Shown here: positions 23,537 through 31,473 of the stretch, one piece after another
How positions within the stretch are numbered: position 1 is the first letter of the stretch
Layout: the number at the start of each line of letters is the position of its first letter
Assembly: GCF_003014735.1 (NCBI RefSeq)
Contig: NZ_PYAX01000031.1
Span: 1 to 33,661, forward strand
From: Saccharothrix carnea
GTDB lineage: Bacteria; Actinomycetota; Actinomycetes; Mycobacteriales; Pseudonocardiaceae
DNA: 33,661 bases
Reading direction: 5' to 3'
Translations under genes and position numbers: made by a program
Notes under the pieces: model-generated
Database searches by the model: none
What the model was told of the DNA's origin: nothing
Seen by the model: only the letters and a program-made list of their open reading frames with translations

Positions 23537-24136
23537 ATGGCCGCCAGCACCACGCCGGACCGCAGCCGTCGCAGCGAGCGGTCCCGGGTCGCGATCCTGA
23601 CCGCGACGCGCGACCTCATCGGCGAGGTCGGGTACGCCAAGCTGACGATCGAGGCCATCGCCGCGCGCGCGGGCGTCGGCAAGCAGACGATCTACCGCTG
23701 GTGGCCGTCCAAGGGCGCGGTGGTCTTCGACTCGCTGCTCGCGCTGAGCGAACGACCGGACGGCGGCGGCATCGAACTGCCGGACACCGGGGACATCGAC
23801 GCCGACCTCAAGGCGGTCCTGCGCGCGACCGCGGCCGAGTTCTCCGACCCCGGGTTCGAGGCGCCGATCCGGGCGCTGAACACCGAGATCATCAACGATC
23901 CCGAGCTGGCCGCGGTCTACCGGGAGAAGATGGAGCGCCCGATCCGCGAGGCCAAGCTGCGCCGGCTGCGCGGCGCGCGGGAGGCGGGCCAGCTCGCCGC
24001 CGACGCCGACCTCGACCTCCTGGCCGACATGCTGTACGCGCCGTTGACCCAACGCTGGCTCCTGCGCTCCGGCCCGTTGGACGACGACTTCGCCGACGCG
24101 CTGGTCGACGCCGCACTGCGCGCGTTCCGCCCCTGA
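23537..24136 (+). CDS. TetR-family repressor
   Basis: Transcriptional repressor of 199 residues. The N-terminal three-helix DNA-binding domain spans about 16-62: RVAILTATRDLIGEVGYAKL, then IEAIAARAGVGKQTIYRWWP with the recognition helix GKQTIYRWW. The remaining helical part is a ligand-binding/dimerisation domain (TetR_C type, EIINDPELAAVYREKMERP). GTAGAGTG before the ATG is a weak ribosome site. It is divergent from the SDR gene, with the two dyads at 23444-23463 and 23502-23514 in the shared 110-base promoter gap. Both genes are likely controlled by it. A hairpin at 24138-24157 follows its stop. Confidence 0.93.
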   Translation: MAASTTPDRSRRSERSRVAILTATRDLIGEVGYAKLTIEAIAARAGVGKQTIYRWWPSKGAVVFDSLLALSERPDGGGIELPDTGDIDADLKAVLRATAAEFSDPGFEAPIRALNTEIINDPELAAVYREKMERPIREAKLRRLRGAREAGQLAADADLDLLADMLYAPLTQRWLLRSGPLDDDFADALVDAALRAFRP

Positions 24137-24137
24137 G

Positions 24138-24157
24138 GCGCCACCCGCCCGTGGCGC
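24138..24157 (+). terminator. Hairpin terminator after tetR
   Basis: GCGCCAC (24138-24144) and GTGGCGC (24151-24157) pair perfectly around a 6-base loop, beginning 2 bases after the tetR stop. It separates tetR from the ABC-F leader transcript that starts about 55 bases further on. Confidence 0.6.
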
Positions 24158-24216
24158 GACCCACGGTCGAATTCGGGTGCGGCGGCTCCCGTGCTTGTCC
24201 TACCCTGGCCGACGTG

Positions 24217-24240
24217 ATGCAGCACTTGTACTTCCTCTGA
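24217..24240 (+). CDS. Seven-codon leader peptide MQHLYFL upstream of the ABC-F gene
   Basis: ATG CAG CAC TTG TAC TTC CTC TGA reads MQHLYFL and stops 87 bases before the ABC-F start; a GTG directly before the ATG (24214) is in frame. Short leader peptides of this kind precede many antibiotic-resistance genes, where a drug-stalled ribosome on the leader changes the RNA fold. TACCCT at 24201-24206 is a plausible -10 box, which would place the transcript start at or within a few bases of the leader start, so the leader may be translated without a leader sequence of its own. The stop codon is the first part of the downstream hairpin. Confidence 0.65.
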   Translation: MQHLYFL

Positions 24241-24318
24241 GGGACGACGCCTCCACCGGTACCGCGGACCGCGCTACCGGCCTTCGTCCTTCCCGCTCAT
24301 CACCTTCTCGTCGGAGGC
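24239..24318 (+). promoter_or_regulatory. Nested hairpins and anti-Shine-Dalgarno: ribosome-mediated attenuator of the ABC-F gene
   Basis: Three pairings can be drawn. An outer stem GAGGGACGA (24239-24247) with TCGTCCTTC (24284-24292) has 9 pairs including one G-U and starts on the leader's stop codon. It encloses a hairpin at 24256-24280, CCGGTA-C-CGCG with CGCG-C-TACCGG, 10 pairs with a C-C mismatch. Alternatively GCCTCC (24249-24254) can pair with GGAGGC (24313-24318), the ribosome site of the ABC-F gene. A ribosome stalled in the leader would cover the left arms and change the balance. The mechanism is inferred from known ABC-F leaders. Confidence 0.55.
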
Positions 24319-24327
24319 ATTCCCTTC

Positions 24328-26007
24328 ATGTCGTCCCACCTTTCGCCTGCGCGCGTGCGCGCGGCACACGTCCGCGTGTCCGACGCGCACCTCTCCTTCG
24401 GCGGACGGCCCGTGCTCGCCGGGGTCGACCTCGTGGCCGCCGCCGGTGACCGGGTCGCCGTCGTCGGCGAGAACGGTCGCGGCAAGACCACCCTGCTCCG
24501 GGTGCTCGCCGGCGACCTGCCCGTCGACCGCGGCGAAGTGCGCCGCGCGGGTTCGCTCGGCATGGCCGACCAGCAGATCCCGCTCGGGCCGTCCGACACC
24601 GTCGGCGCCCTGATCGACCTCGAACTGTCCGCCGTGCGTGCCGCGCTGGCCCGCTTGGAGGAGGCCACCGTCGCGCTCACCGATGGCCGTCCCGGCGCGG
24701 ACGACACCTATGCCGCCGCGCTCGCGGAGGCCGAGGCGCTCGACGCGTGGGACGCCGACCGGCGCGTCGAGGTCTCGCTGGCCGCGCTGAACGCCGGCCA
24801 CGACCGCACCCGCCCGCTCGGCACCCTGTCGGTCGGGCAGCGGCACCGGGTCCGGTTGGCGTGCCTGCTCGGCGCCGGGCACGCCGTGCTGCTGCTGGAC
24901 GAGCCGACCAACCACCTCGACGCGGGCGGGCTCGACCACCTGACCGAGCGGCTGCGCGCCCACCCCGGCGTGGTCGTGCTGGTCAGCCACGACCGCGCGC
25001 TGCTCGCCGACGTCGCCACCACGGTCGTCGACCTCGACCCGTCCAGCGACGGCCGGCCACGGGTGTACGGCGGCGGCTACCACGCCTACGTCGAAGGACG
25101 CCGGGCCGAACGTGCCCGCTGGGAGGCGTCGCACGAGGAACAGGTCGCCGAGCGGCAGCGCCTGGCCGATGACCTGTCCGCGGCCCAGAACCGGCTGCGC
25201 GACAACTGGCGGCCCGCCAAGGGGCACGGCAAGCACACGCGGGCCACCCGCGCGCCCGGCCTGGTCCGGGCCGTGCACCGGCGGCAGGAGGACCTGGCCG
25301 CGCACGTGGTCGCGGTCCCGCCGCCGCCGACCCGGTTCGCCATGCCGGACCTGCCCGAGCACGGCGGCGCGACCCTGCTGCGTGCCGAGGGCGTGACCGT
25401 GGCCACGAGGCTCGCGCGCCCGGTCGACCTGGCACTGGACTCCGGGGACCGGCTGGTGGTCACCGGGCCCAACGGCGCGGGCAAGTCGACGCTGCTGGCC
25501 GTGCTGGCGGGCGACCTGGAGCCGAGCACGGGCACGGTCGCCCGCGCCCGGTCCGTGCGCGTCGGTCGGCTGGGTCAGGAGTCCGACCCGTCCGGCCGGC
25601 GCACGGCGGTGGAGCTGTACGACGAACAGCTCGCACGGTCGGGCGAGCCGGGGCCGGGCCTGGGCGCGTTGGGCCTGCTCGACGCCTACGACCGGCACCG
25701 GCCGGTGGCCGAGCTGTCGGTCGGCGCCCGCAGGCGGCTGGACTTGGCCTTGGTGCTGGCCGCCCGGCCGCACGTGCTGCTGCTGGACGAGCCGACCAAC
25801 CACCTGTCGGCCGCGCTCGTGGACGAGCTGACCGAAGCGCTCGGCTCCACCCCGGCCGCGGTCGTGATCGCCACCCACGATCGGCAGCTGTTGCGCGACA
25901 CGGGCTCCTGGCCGCGGCTGGCCTTGGGCCGCGCCGCCGCCTCCTTCTTTCCCGGCAACGAAATCGTCGGCAGAAAAGTTGCCGGACCTGATCGCTCGAC
26001 GGGGTGA
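24328..26007 (+). CDS. ABC-F protein, probable ribosome-protection antibiotic resistance factor
   Basis: Soluble tandem ABC ATPase of 559 residues with no membrane part. First cassette: Walker A GENGRGKT (47-54), signature LSVGQ (167-171), Walker B and DEPTNHLD (about 187-198), switch VSHDR. An interdomain linker (about 245-330), rich in Arg and Glu and containing QNRLRDNWRPAKGHGKH, corresponds to the P-site tRNA interaction motif. Second cassette: GPNGAGKST, LSVGARRR, DEPTNHLS, ATHDR. Actinomycete proteins of this shape (TlrC, LmrC, OleB, VarM type) displace drugs from the ribosome and protect against macrolides, lincosamides, streptogramins or pleuromutilins; which drug cannot be told here. 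The leader peptide and hairpins upstream support drug-inducible expression. GGAGG lies about 10 bases before the ATG. The last 26 residues (after LALGRAAA) look like a late extension. Confidence 0.93.
   Translation: MSSHLSPARVRAAHVRVSDAHLSFGGRPVLAGVDLVAAAGDRVAVVGENGRGKTTLLRVLAGDLPVDRGEVRRAGSLGMADQQIPLGPSDTVGALIDLELSAVRAALARLEEATVALTDGRPGADDTYAAALAEAEALDAWDADRRVEVSLAALNAGHDRTRPLGTLSVGQRHRVRLACLLGAGHAVLLLDEPTNHLDAGGLDHLTERLRAHPGVVVLVSHDRALLADVATTVVDLDPSSDGRPRVYGGGYHAYVEGRRAERARWEASHEEQVAERQRLADDLSAAQNRLRDNWRPAKGHGKHTRATRAPGLVRAVHRRQEDLAAHVVAVPPPPTRFAMPDLPEHGGATLLRAEGVTVATRLARPVDLALDSGDRLVVTGPNGAGKSTLLAVLAGDLEPSTGTVARARSVRVGRLGQESDPSGRRTAVELYDEQLARSGEPGPGLGALGLLDAYDRHRPVAELSVGARRRLDLALVLAARPHVLLLDEPTNHLSAALVDELTEALGSTPAAVVIATHDRQLLRDTGSWPRLALGRAAASFFPGNEIVGRKVAGPDRSTG
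25952..25985 (+). repeat. Inverted repeat CCGGCAAC / GTTGCCGG at the end of the ABC-F gene
   Basis: CCGGCAAC (25952-25959) and GTTGCCGG (25978-25985) pair perfectly around 18 bases that are unusually A-rich for this window. The stem overlaps the last codons of the ABC-F gene, whose stop is at 26005-26007. It could be a terminator over which the reading frame has extended. The 179 bases from here to the next gene show nothing else clear. Confidence 0.45.
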
Positions 26008-26186
26008 ATCCAGCCGCCCCTGGCGGTTGGGTGGTCTCGGCGCGCGGGATCGCGGGGGGTGGCGGCGTTCAGGATCACGGTACCGCAGGCTGCGCGTGAA
26101 CGGCGCAACCGTCCACTGAGGACGCCTCGGCGGATCGAGGTGGCCGGTGCCGGTCCGGATCGCGGCGGTGTGGCTACGCTGAGGCC

Positions 26187-29100
26187 GTGGCCCCCGATCT
26201 CGTCCTGCTCCCACGGGTGTCGTTCCGCGGCCGGGAGATCGCGGGGCCGCGGCTGCGCGGTCTCGTCGCCCTGCTCGCCGCCGACCTGCGCACCGGCTGC
26301 GGCACCGGGCGGTTGGTGGACGGGCTGTGGCCGGACGGGCAACCGGAGAACCCGCCCAAGGCGGTGCAGATCCTCGTCTCGCGGGCTCGGTCGCGGTTCG
26401 GCGCCGACGTCATCGCCCGCACACCGACCGGCTACCGGCTGGCGTTGGCCGAGGACCAGGTGGACAGTTCGGCGGTGCTGATCCGGGCCGCGGCCGCCGC
26501 CCGGTGCTCCCGGGCGGGCGACCACGCCGCAGCGCTGTCGCACGCCGACGCCGGACTGGCGCTGTGGGGTGACGCCGGTCCGGGCGCGGACGACGACGCC
26601 GACGATCCCGTCACGGCGCTGCGGGCGGAACGGCGGGCCACCCACCGCGCGCTGGTGCGGGCACGCGCGCTCGCCCTGGCCCGGCTCGACCGTCCCGCCG
26701 AGGCGGTCGACCCGCTCGCCGAGCTGGCCGCCGAACGACCCCGAGACGAGGAGGTGCTGGTCGAACTGCTGCGGTGCGAGGCGGCGACGGTCGGCCCGGC
26801 CGCCGCGCTGGCCCGCTACGACGCCTACCGGCGGGCGTTGCGCGACGAACTCGGCACCGATCCCGGCCCGGCGCTGCGGGCCGAGCACCAGCGGCTGCTG
26901 CGCGGCGTGGTGCCCGTCGTCCGGCACGGTGTCGCGCACGAGCCCAACCCGTTGCTGGGGCGTGACGACGACATCGCCGCGGTGGAGGCGTTGCTGCGCA
27001 CGTCCCGCGTGACCTCGATCGTCGGGCCGGGCGGTCTCGGCAAGACCCGGCTCGCCACCGCGGTCGCCCGCCGGGCCGAGGTGCCGACGGTGACCTTCGT
27101 GCCGCTCGCGGGCATCGTCGCCGACGACGACGTGGCCCGCGAGGTGGCGATGGCCCTCGGGGTCGGCGAGCACCGGACACCCGGTGCGTCCCGGCCCGGC
27201 ACCGGCGACCTCGCCGCCGCCGTCGCGGCCCAGCTCGCCACCGGCCCGTCCCTGCTGGTGCTGGACAACTGCGAGCACGTCGTCGGCGGCGCCGCCGAGC
27301 TGGTCCGCGCGCTGGTGTCGGCGACCGCCGAGCTGCGAGTCCTCACCACCGGCCGGACACCGCTGGGGCTGTCGTCGGAGTCGGTCCACCAGTTGCCGGA
27401 GCTGAGCCTGGCCACGAGCGTCGAGCTGTTCGGGCAGCGGGCGCGGGCGGCGCGGCCCGGTGTCGACCTGCCCGCGGCGGCCGTGGAGGAGCTGTGCCGC
27501 CACCTGGACGGGTTGCCGCTCGCGGTCGAGCTGGCCGCCGCCCGGGTGCGGATCATGTCGGTGGCGGAAGTCGCCCGGCGGCTGGACGACCGGTTCGGCC
27601 TGCTGCGCGGCGGTTCCCGGGACGCGCCGGAACGCCACCACACGCTGCACGCGGTGGTCGACTGGAGCTGGAACCTGCTCGACCCGGCCGGTCGGGCGGC
27701 GATGCGGGCCCTGTCGGTGTTCACCGATGGGTTCACCGCCGACTCCGCGCGTGTGCTGCTGGACGCGCTGCCCGCGCGTGACGTGGACGTGCTCGTGGTG
27801 CTGGAGCACCTGGTCGACCACTCGCTGCTCAAGGTCTTCGACACACCGGCGGGTACGCGGCTGCGGATGCTGGAGACGGTCCGGGAGTTCAGCGCCGCGC
27901 GGCTGTCGGCGTCGGGGGAGGGCGACGACGTGACGGCCGCGTTCCTCGGGTGGGCGCGGGCTTTCGGCTCGGCCCACCACGAGGGCGTCTTCGACTCCTA
28001 CGACACGGTCGCCGCGGTCGAGGCGGAGCAGGAGAACCTGCTCCAGGCGCTCCGAACGGCCCTGCACCGCGACGACCGGCCCACGGTCGCGGCGGTCGTC
28101 GCGGTGCTCGGCGGCACGTGGACCGTGCAGTCCAACGCGCCGCGGCTCACCGCGCTGATCCGGCAGACCTCGTGGACGTTGTCCCACTACCGGCCGGAAC
28201 CGGCCCACGTCGAGCCGACCCGCACTGCCCTGACCGTGGCTGTGGGGCACGCGTTCAGCTCCGCCGGGCCGCGGGCGGTGCGTGCCGTCGTCGCGCTGCG
28301 CAGGCTCGGCCCGGCGCGGCCGGACACGGTGGTCCGGGCGATCGGTTGGGTGATCGGCGCGCTGGGCGACCCGGTGGAGTTGCGACGGCTGTGCGGCAGC
28401 ACCGAACCGCTGCTGGCGGGCGGCGCGAACCTGCTCGCCGGCTACCACTGGGAGAGCGTCGGCGACCTCGACGCGGCGCTGGAGGCGACCCGGAAGGCGC
28501 TCGCCGTGTTCACCGACCGGGACCTGCCGTGGCTGAGCGCGATCACCCACGGCCGCGCCGCCGAGCTGTGCCTGCACCGGGAACAGGGCGCGCAGGCGCG
28601 TGACCACCTGGTCGCGGCGCTGCCGGTGCTCCAACGGCTCGGTGCCCGTGCCGACGCGGCCGGTGTCCGGTCCTGGCTGGTGCTGGCCAACCTGCAACTC
28701 GGCGACACCGACGAGGCCGAGCGGTGGCTGGACGGGCTCAGCCGGGTCGTGCTGGACGAGCAGGAGGCCAAGTCGGTCGGCTACGACCTCGGCATCCGGG
28801 GCGAGGTGCGGTTCGCCCGCGGCGAGGTGGACGCCGGGCTGCGGCTGTGGCGCCGCGCCGTGGACCGGGTCCGCGACACCGACTCCCTCACGTCCACCGG
28901 CGTCCCGCCCGACCTGGACCCGTGGGTGGTGGAGGCACGGTCGGTGGCCGTCGTCGCGCACGCCCGGCACGCCCGGCTCGACCTCGTCGCGGACGTCGCC
29001 GGGGCGCTGGTCGGGTCGTTGACGCGGCTGCTGACCGACCCGCCGGTCAACCCGCCGCCGTACCTGGTCGAGCACTCCCTCCGCGGCACCCTGCTGCTGG

Positions 29101-29369
29101 CCACCGCCACGGCCGACCTCGCCCGCGCCCGGCGGACCGGCGACCGTGCCCTCGCGCGGTCGGCGGCCCGGATGATCGCGCTGGCCGAGCGGTCGGGGTT
29201 CCTGCGCAACTTCCAGCCGACCATGTCCGCCGCCTCGGCCAGGGCGGACGCCGTGAACGCCGACCGGGCGGCGTACGACGACGCGGTGTCGTCCTACGCC
29301 GCCCTGGACCGGGCCGGGCTCCGCGCGGCGGCACTGGACCTGCTGCGCGAACGCCCGGACCGGCGCTGA
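26187..29369 (+). CDS. SARP/AfsR-like regulator: winged helix, BTAD, NB-ARC ATPase, C-terminal helical repeats
   Basis: Large transcription factor of 1060 residues. An OmpR-type winged helix occupies about 1-90 (PKAVQILVSRARSRFGADVI, TGYRLAL), the bacterial transcriptional activation domain about 92-238 (AVLIRAAAAARCSRAGDHAA to LGTDPGPALRAEHQRLL). An NB-ARC/STAND ATPase follows, Walker A GPGGLGKTR (280-288), Walker B LLVLDNCEH, and GLPLAVELAAARV, then winged-helix and TPR-like repeats to the end. This is the architecture of large SARP regulators that switch on antibiotic clusters. The start is the GTG at 26187; no strong ribosome site is visible. It sits between an ABC-F resistance gene and an efflux operon, but no biosynthetic enzyme set lies in the window, so its targets are unknown. 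Confidence 0.9.
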   Translation: MAPDLVLLPRVSFRGREIAGPRLRGLVALLAADLRTGCGTGRLVDGLWPDGQPENPPKAVQILVSRARSRFGADVIARTPTGYRLALAEDQVDSSAVLIRAAAAARCSRAGDHAAALSHADAGLALWGDAGPGADDDADDPVTALRAERRATHRALVRARALALARLDRPAEAVDPLAELAAERPRDEEVLVELLRCEAATVGPAAALARYDAYRRALRDELGTDPGPALRAEHQRLLRGVVPVVRHGVAHEPNPLLGRDDDIAAVEALLRTSRVTSIVGPGGLGKTRLATAVARRAEVPTVTFVPLAGIVADDDVAREVAMALGVGEHRTPGASRPGTGDLAAAVAAQLATGPSLLVLDNCEHVVGGAAELVRALVSATAELRVLTTGRTPLGLSSESVHQLPELSLATSVELFGQRARAARPGVDLPAAAVEELCRHLDGLPLAVELAAARVRIMSVAEVARRLDDRFGLLRGGSRDAPERHHTLHAVVDWSWNLLDPAGRAAMRALSVFTDGFTADSARVLLDALPARDVDVLVVLEHLVDHSLLKVFDTPAGTRLRMLETVREFSAARLSASGEGDDVTAAFLGWARAFGSAHHEGVFDSYDTVAAVEAEQENLLQALRTALHRDDRPTVAAVVAVLGGTWTVQSNAPRLTALIRQTSWTLSHYRPEPAHVEPTRTALTVAVGHAFSSAGPRAVRAVVALRRLGPARPDTVVRAIGWVIGALGDPVELRRLCGSTEPLLAGGANLLAGYHWESVGDLDAALEATRKALAVFTDRDLPWLSAITHGRAAELCLHREQGAQARDHLVAALPVLQRLGARADAAGVRSWLVLANLQLGDTDEAERWLDGLSRVVLDEQEAKSVGYDLGIRGEVRFARGEVDAGLRLWRRAVDRVRDTDSLTSTGVPPDLDPWVVEARSVAVVAHARHARLDLVADVAGALVGSLTRLLTDPPVNPPPYLVEHSLRGTLLLATATADLARARRTGDRALARSAARMIALAERSGFLRNFQPTMSAASARADAVNADRAAYDDAVSSYAALDRAGLRAAALDLLRERPDRR

Positions 29370-29381
29370 GACCGGGCGCCG

Positions 29382-30170
29382 TCAGCGGGTGCGGTCCCGG
29401 TTGTAGAGCCGTTTCGCCCACGCGTACCCGGCCAGCGCGATCACGGCGCACCAGGCGAGCGCGATCACCGCGCTGTCACCGATCGGCGTGCCGAGCAGCA
29501 GGCCGCGCAGCGTCTCCATGATCGGCGTGACCGGCTGGTGCTCGGCGAACCACCGCAGCACGGTCGGCATCGAGTCGGTCGGCACGAACCCGCTGCCGAA
29601 CAGCGGCAGCAGCGTCAGCGGCATCGACAGGTTGCTCGCCGCCGCCACGTTGGTCGTGACCAGGCCCATCGCGACGGCCAGCCACACGAGGGCGAACGTG
29701 GTCGCGGTGAGGACACCCGCCGCCGCCAGCCACTCGACCGCGGTCGCGTCGGGCCGGAAGCCGACGAGCACGGCCACCCCGAGCACGGCGGCGAGGCTGA
29801 GCAGGGTGTGCAGCACGCTGCCCAGCACGTGCCCGGTCAGGACCGACACCCGCGCGATCGCCATGGTCCGGAACCGGGCGATGATGCCCTGGGTCATGTC
29901 CAGCGCCACCGAGATCGCGGTCCCCTGGACGGTGCCCGTGATGGTGACCAGCAGGATGCCGGGCGTGACGTAGTCGACGTAGGCGCCGCGCCCGCCGGAC
30001 CCGCCGAGGCCGTCGCCGAGCGTGCCGCCGAGCACGTAGACGAACAGCAGCAGGAGCACGATCGGCACGGCGAGCAGCATCAGCGTCACCGACCAGGCGC
30101 GGGACATGTGCCGCAACTGGCGGCGCAGCATCGTGGTCGAGTCGCGGACGGCCAGGGTGATCGCGGTCAT
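29382..30170 (-). CDS. ABC-2 type exporter permease (DrrB-like)
   Basis: Inner-membrane protein of 262 residues with six predicted helices, ABC-2 transporter family, closest in layout to DrrB/NodJ exporters. Signs are the amphipathic start (TTMLRRQLRHMSRAWSVTLM), the first helix IVLLLLFVYVLGG, a central GTAISVALDMTQGIIARFRTMAIAR coupling region (about residues 85-109), and late helices ending WAKRLYNRDRTR. It partners with the ATPase encoded just upstream, whose stop overlaps its start (ATGA at 30167-30170). The pair should export a hydrophobic drug or lipid. The gene ends 12 bases from the convergent SARP-like gene, with no terminator visible between them. Confidence 0.92.
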   Translation of the reverse strand: MTAITLAVRDSTTMLRRQLRHMSRAWSVTLMLLAVPIVLLLLFVYVLGGTLGDGLGGSGGRGAYVDYVTPGILLVTITGTVQGTAISVALDMTQGIIARFRTMAIARVSVLTGHVLGSVLHTLLSLAAVLGVAVLVGFRPDATAVEWLAAAGVLTATTFALVWLAVAMGLVTTNVAAASNLSMPLTLLPLFGSGFVPTDSMPTVLRWFAEHQPVTPIMETLRGLLLGTPIGDSAVIALAWCAVIALAGYAWAKRLYNRDRTR

Positions 30171-31132
30171 CGCGCGGTCACCTCCCCCGAGGTCTGGTCG
30201 GACGCCTGGCCCGTGACGGCGAAGAACACGTCGTCCAGGTCGGGTGTGCGCAGGGCCAGCCCGTCCACCTCTACCGAGGCGGCGTCGAGGCGGTCGAGCA
30301 GGGCCTTGAGCGAGCGGACGCCGCCGTCGCCGGGCACCCTCAGCACCAGTTCGGCGCGGTCCGGCACGACGTCCAGCGCGGCCGCGGCGGCGGTCAGGGC
30401 CCGGTCGTCGGCGAACCGCAGCTCCACGTGACCGCCCGGCACCAGCCGCTTCAGCTCGGCCGGGGTGCCCTCGGCGACGAGCCTGCCGCGGTCGAGCAGG
30501 GCGATCCGGTCGGCGAGCTGGTCCGCCTCCTCCAGGTACTGCGTGGTGAGGAAGATCGTCACGCCGCCGGCAGCCAGGTCGCGGACGATCCGCCACAGGT
30601 CGCGCCTGCTGCGCGGGTCGAGCCCGGTGGTCGGCTCGTCGAGGAAGATCACCCGCGGGTCGCCCATGAGGCCCATGGCGAGGTCGAGCCGCCGCCTCGT
30701 GCCACCGGAGTACAGCGCGCCCGGCTTCTTCGCCGCGTCACCGAGGCCGAGCCGCTCGACCAGCTCCGCCGTGCGCCGCCGTCCCTCGGCCTTGCCCAGG
30801 TGGTTCAGGTCCGCCATCAGCAGCAGGTTCTCCTCGCCGGTGAGGTAGTCGTCCACCGCGGAGAACTGGCCGGTGACGCCGATCGCCGCGCGGACCCGGT
30901 CCGGGGCGCGTGCCACGTCGTGACCGCAGACCCGCACCTGCCCCGCGTCGGCGCGGATCAGGGTGGACAGGATCTGCACCACGGTGGTCTTGCCGGCGCC
31001 GTTGGGTCCGAGCAACGAGAAGATCGTGCCTTCGGGCACGTGCAGGTCGATGCCGTCGAGCACCACGTGGCGGCCGTACCACCGGCGCAGCCCGGTCACC
31101 GCGATCGCGGGTTCGATGGGGAGGTTCGTCAT
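30167..31132 (-). CDS. Drug-export ABC ATPase (DrrA-like)
   Basis: ATPase subunit of a DrrAB-type exporter, 321 residues. Walker A GPNGAGKTT (about 40-48), Q-loop TGQFSAVDDYLTG, signature YSGGTRRRLDLA (usual consensus YSGGMRRR), Walker B VIFLDEPTTGLDPRSR and switch TTQYLEEADQLADR. The C-terminal 100 residues form the DrrA-type regulatory region ending TPDLDDVFFAVTG. The ATG at 31132 starts the conserved part; no Shine-Dalgarno is evident, and GTG codons at 31141 and 31162 are in frame alternatives. It follows a TetR gene and a small unknown gene on the same strand and is coupled to the permease. The family includes daunorubicin resistance proteins; the substrate here is unknown. Confidence 0.93.
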   Translation of the reverse strand: MTNLPIEPAIAVTGLRRWYGRHVVLDGIDLHVPEGTIFSLLGPNGAGKTTVVQILSTLIRADAGQVRVCGHDVARAPDRVRAAIGVTGQFSAVDDYLTGEENLLLMADLNHLGKAEGRRRTAELVERLGLGDAAKKPGALYSGGTRRRLDLAMGLMGDPRVIFLDEPTTGLDPRSRRDLWRIVRDLAAGGVTIFLTTQYLEEADQLADRIALLDRGRLVAEGTPAELKRLVPGGHVELRFADDRALTAAAAALDVVPDRAELVLRVPGDGGVRSLKALLDRLDAASVEVDGLALRTPDLDDVFFAVTGQASDQTSGEVTAR

Positions 31133-31195
31133 GCGGTGCACCGTGCCGCCGCACCGGATCACGGCGGTTTCACCGCGGTTTCAGCGCCGCCGGCG

Positions 31196-31471
31196 TCAGT
31201 GCACCCCTCGACCGCACCCGGCGGGCAGCAGCACCGCCCGCGCGGGCAGGGCACCGGGTTCGACGTCGAACAGCCGCACGCAGACCTCCGTCCCGCCGGG
31301 ATCCACCGGGAGTTCCAAGCGCACGTCGCCGAGCACCGCGTGACCGCCCGCCGCCACCAGGCCGGTCGCCTCGGCGAGCCCGCGCAGGCCGGGCTCGATC
31401 ACGTCGGGCTCGTAGCGGTGCGGGTCGCCCGGTACGGCGTGCCAGTCGACGGAGTCGGGACGTCCGGCCAC
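31196..31471 (-). CDS. Small unknown protein coupled to tetR
   Basis: A 91-residue protein begins at GTG 31471, two bases after the TAG of the tetR gene, and ends 63 bases before the DrrA-like ATPase gene, so it is the second gene of the tetR - unknown - drrA - drrB set. The sequence is a plausible folded protein (PHRYEPDVIEPGLRGLAEAT, VLGDVRLELPV, TEVCVRLFDVEPG) with good third-position GC. I do not recognise a domain. It might be a separate small regulator-associated protein or a broken remainder of a longer gene. The reading frame could be chance, but the tight spacing and codon pattern argue for a real gene. Confidence 0.55.
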   Translation of the reverse strand: MAGRPDSVDWHAVPGDPHRYEPDVIEPGLRGLAEATGLVAAGGHAVLGDVRLELPVDPGGTEVCVRLFDVEPGALPARAVLLPAGCGRGVH

Positions 31472-31473
31472 GG

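Noticed and set aside
25686..29075. Very long open frame (1129 codons) on the minus strand across the ABC-F and SARP-like genes
   Set aside because: It is antisense to two genes with intact family motifs. Its predicted protein is an Arg/His/Gln-rich string without domains, a common by-product of high-GC codon use.
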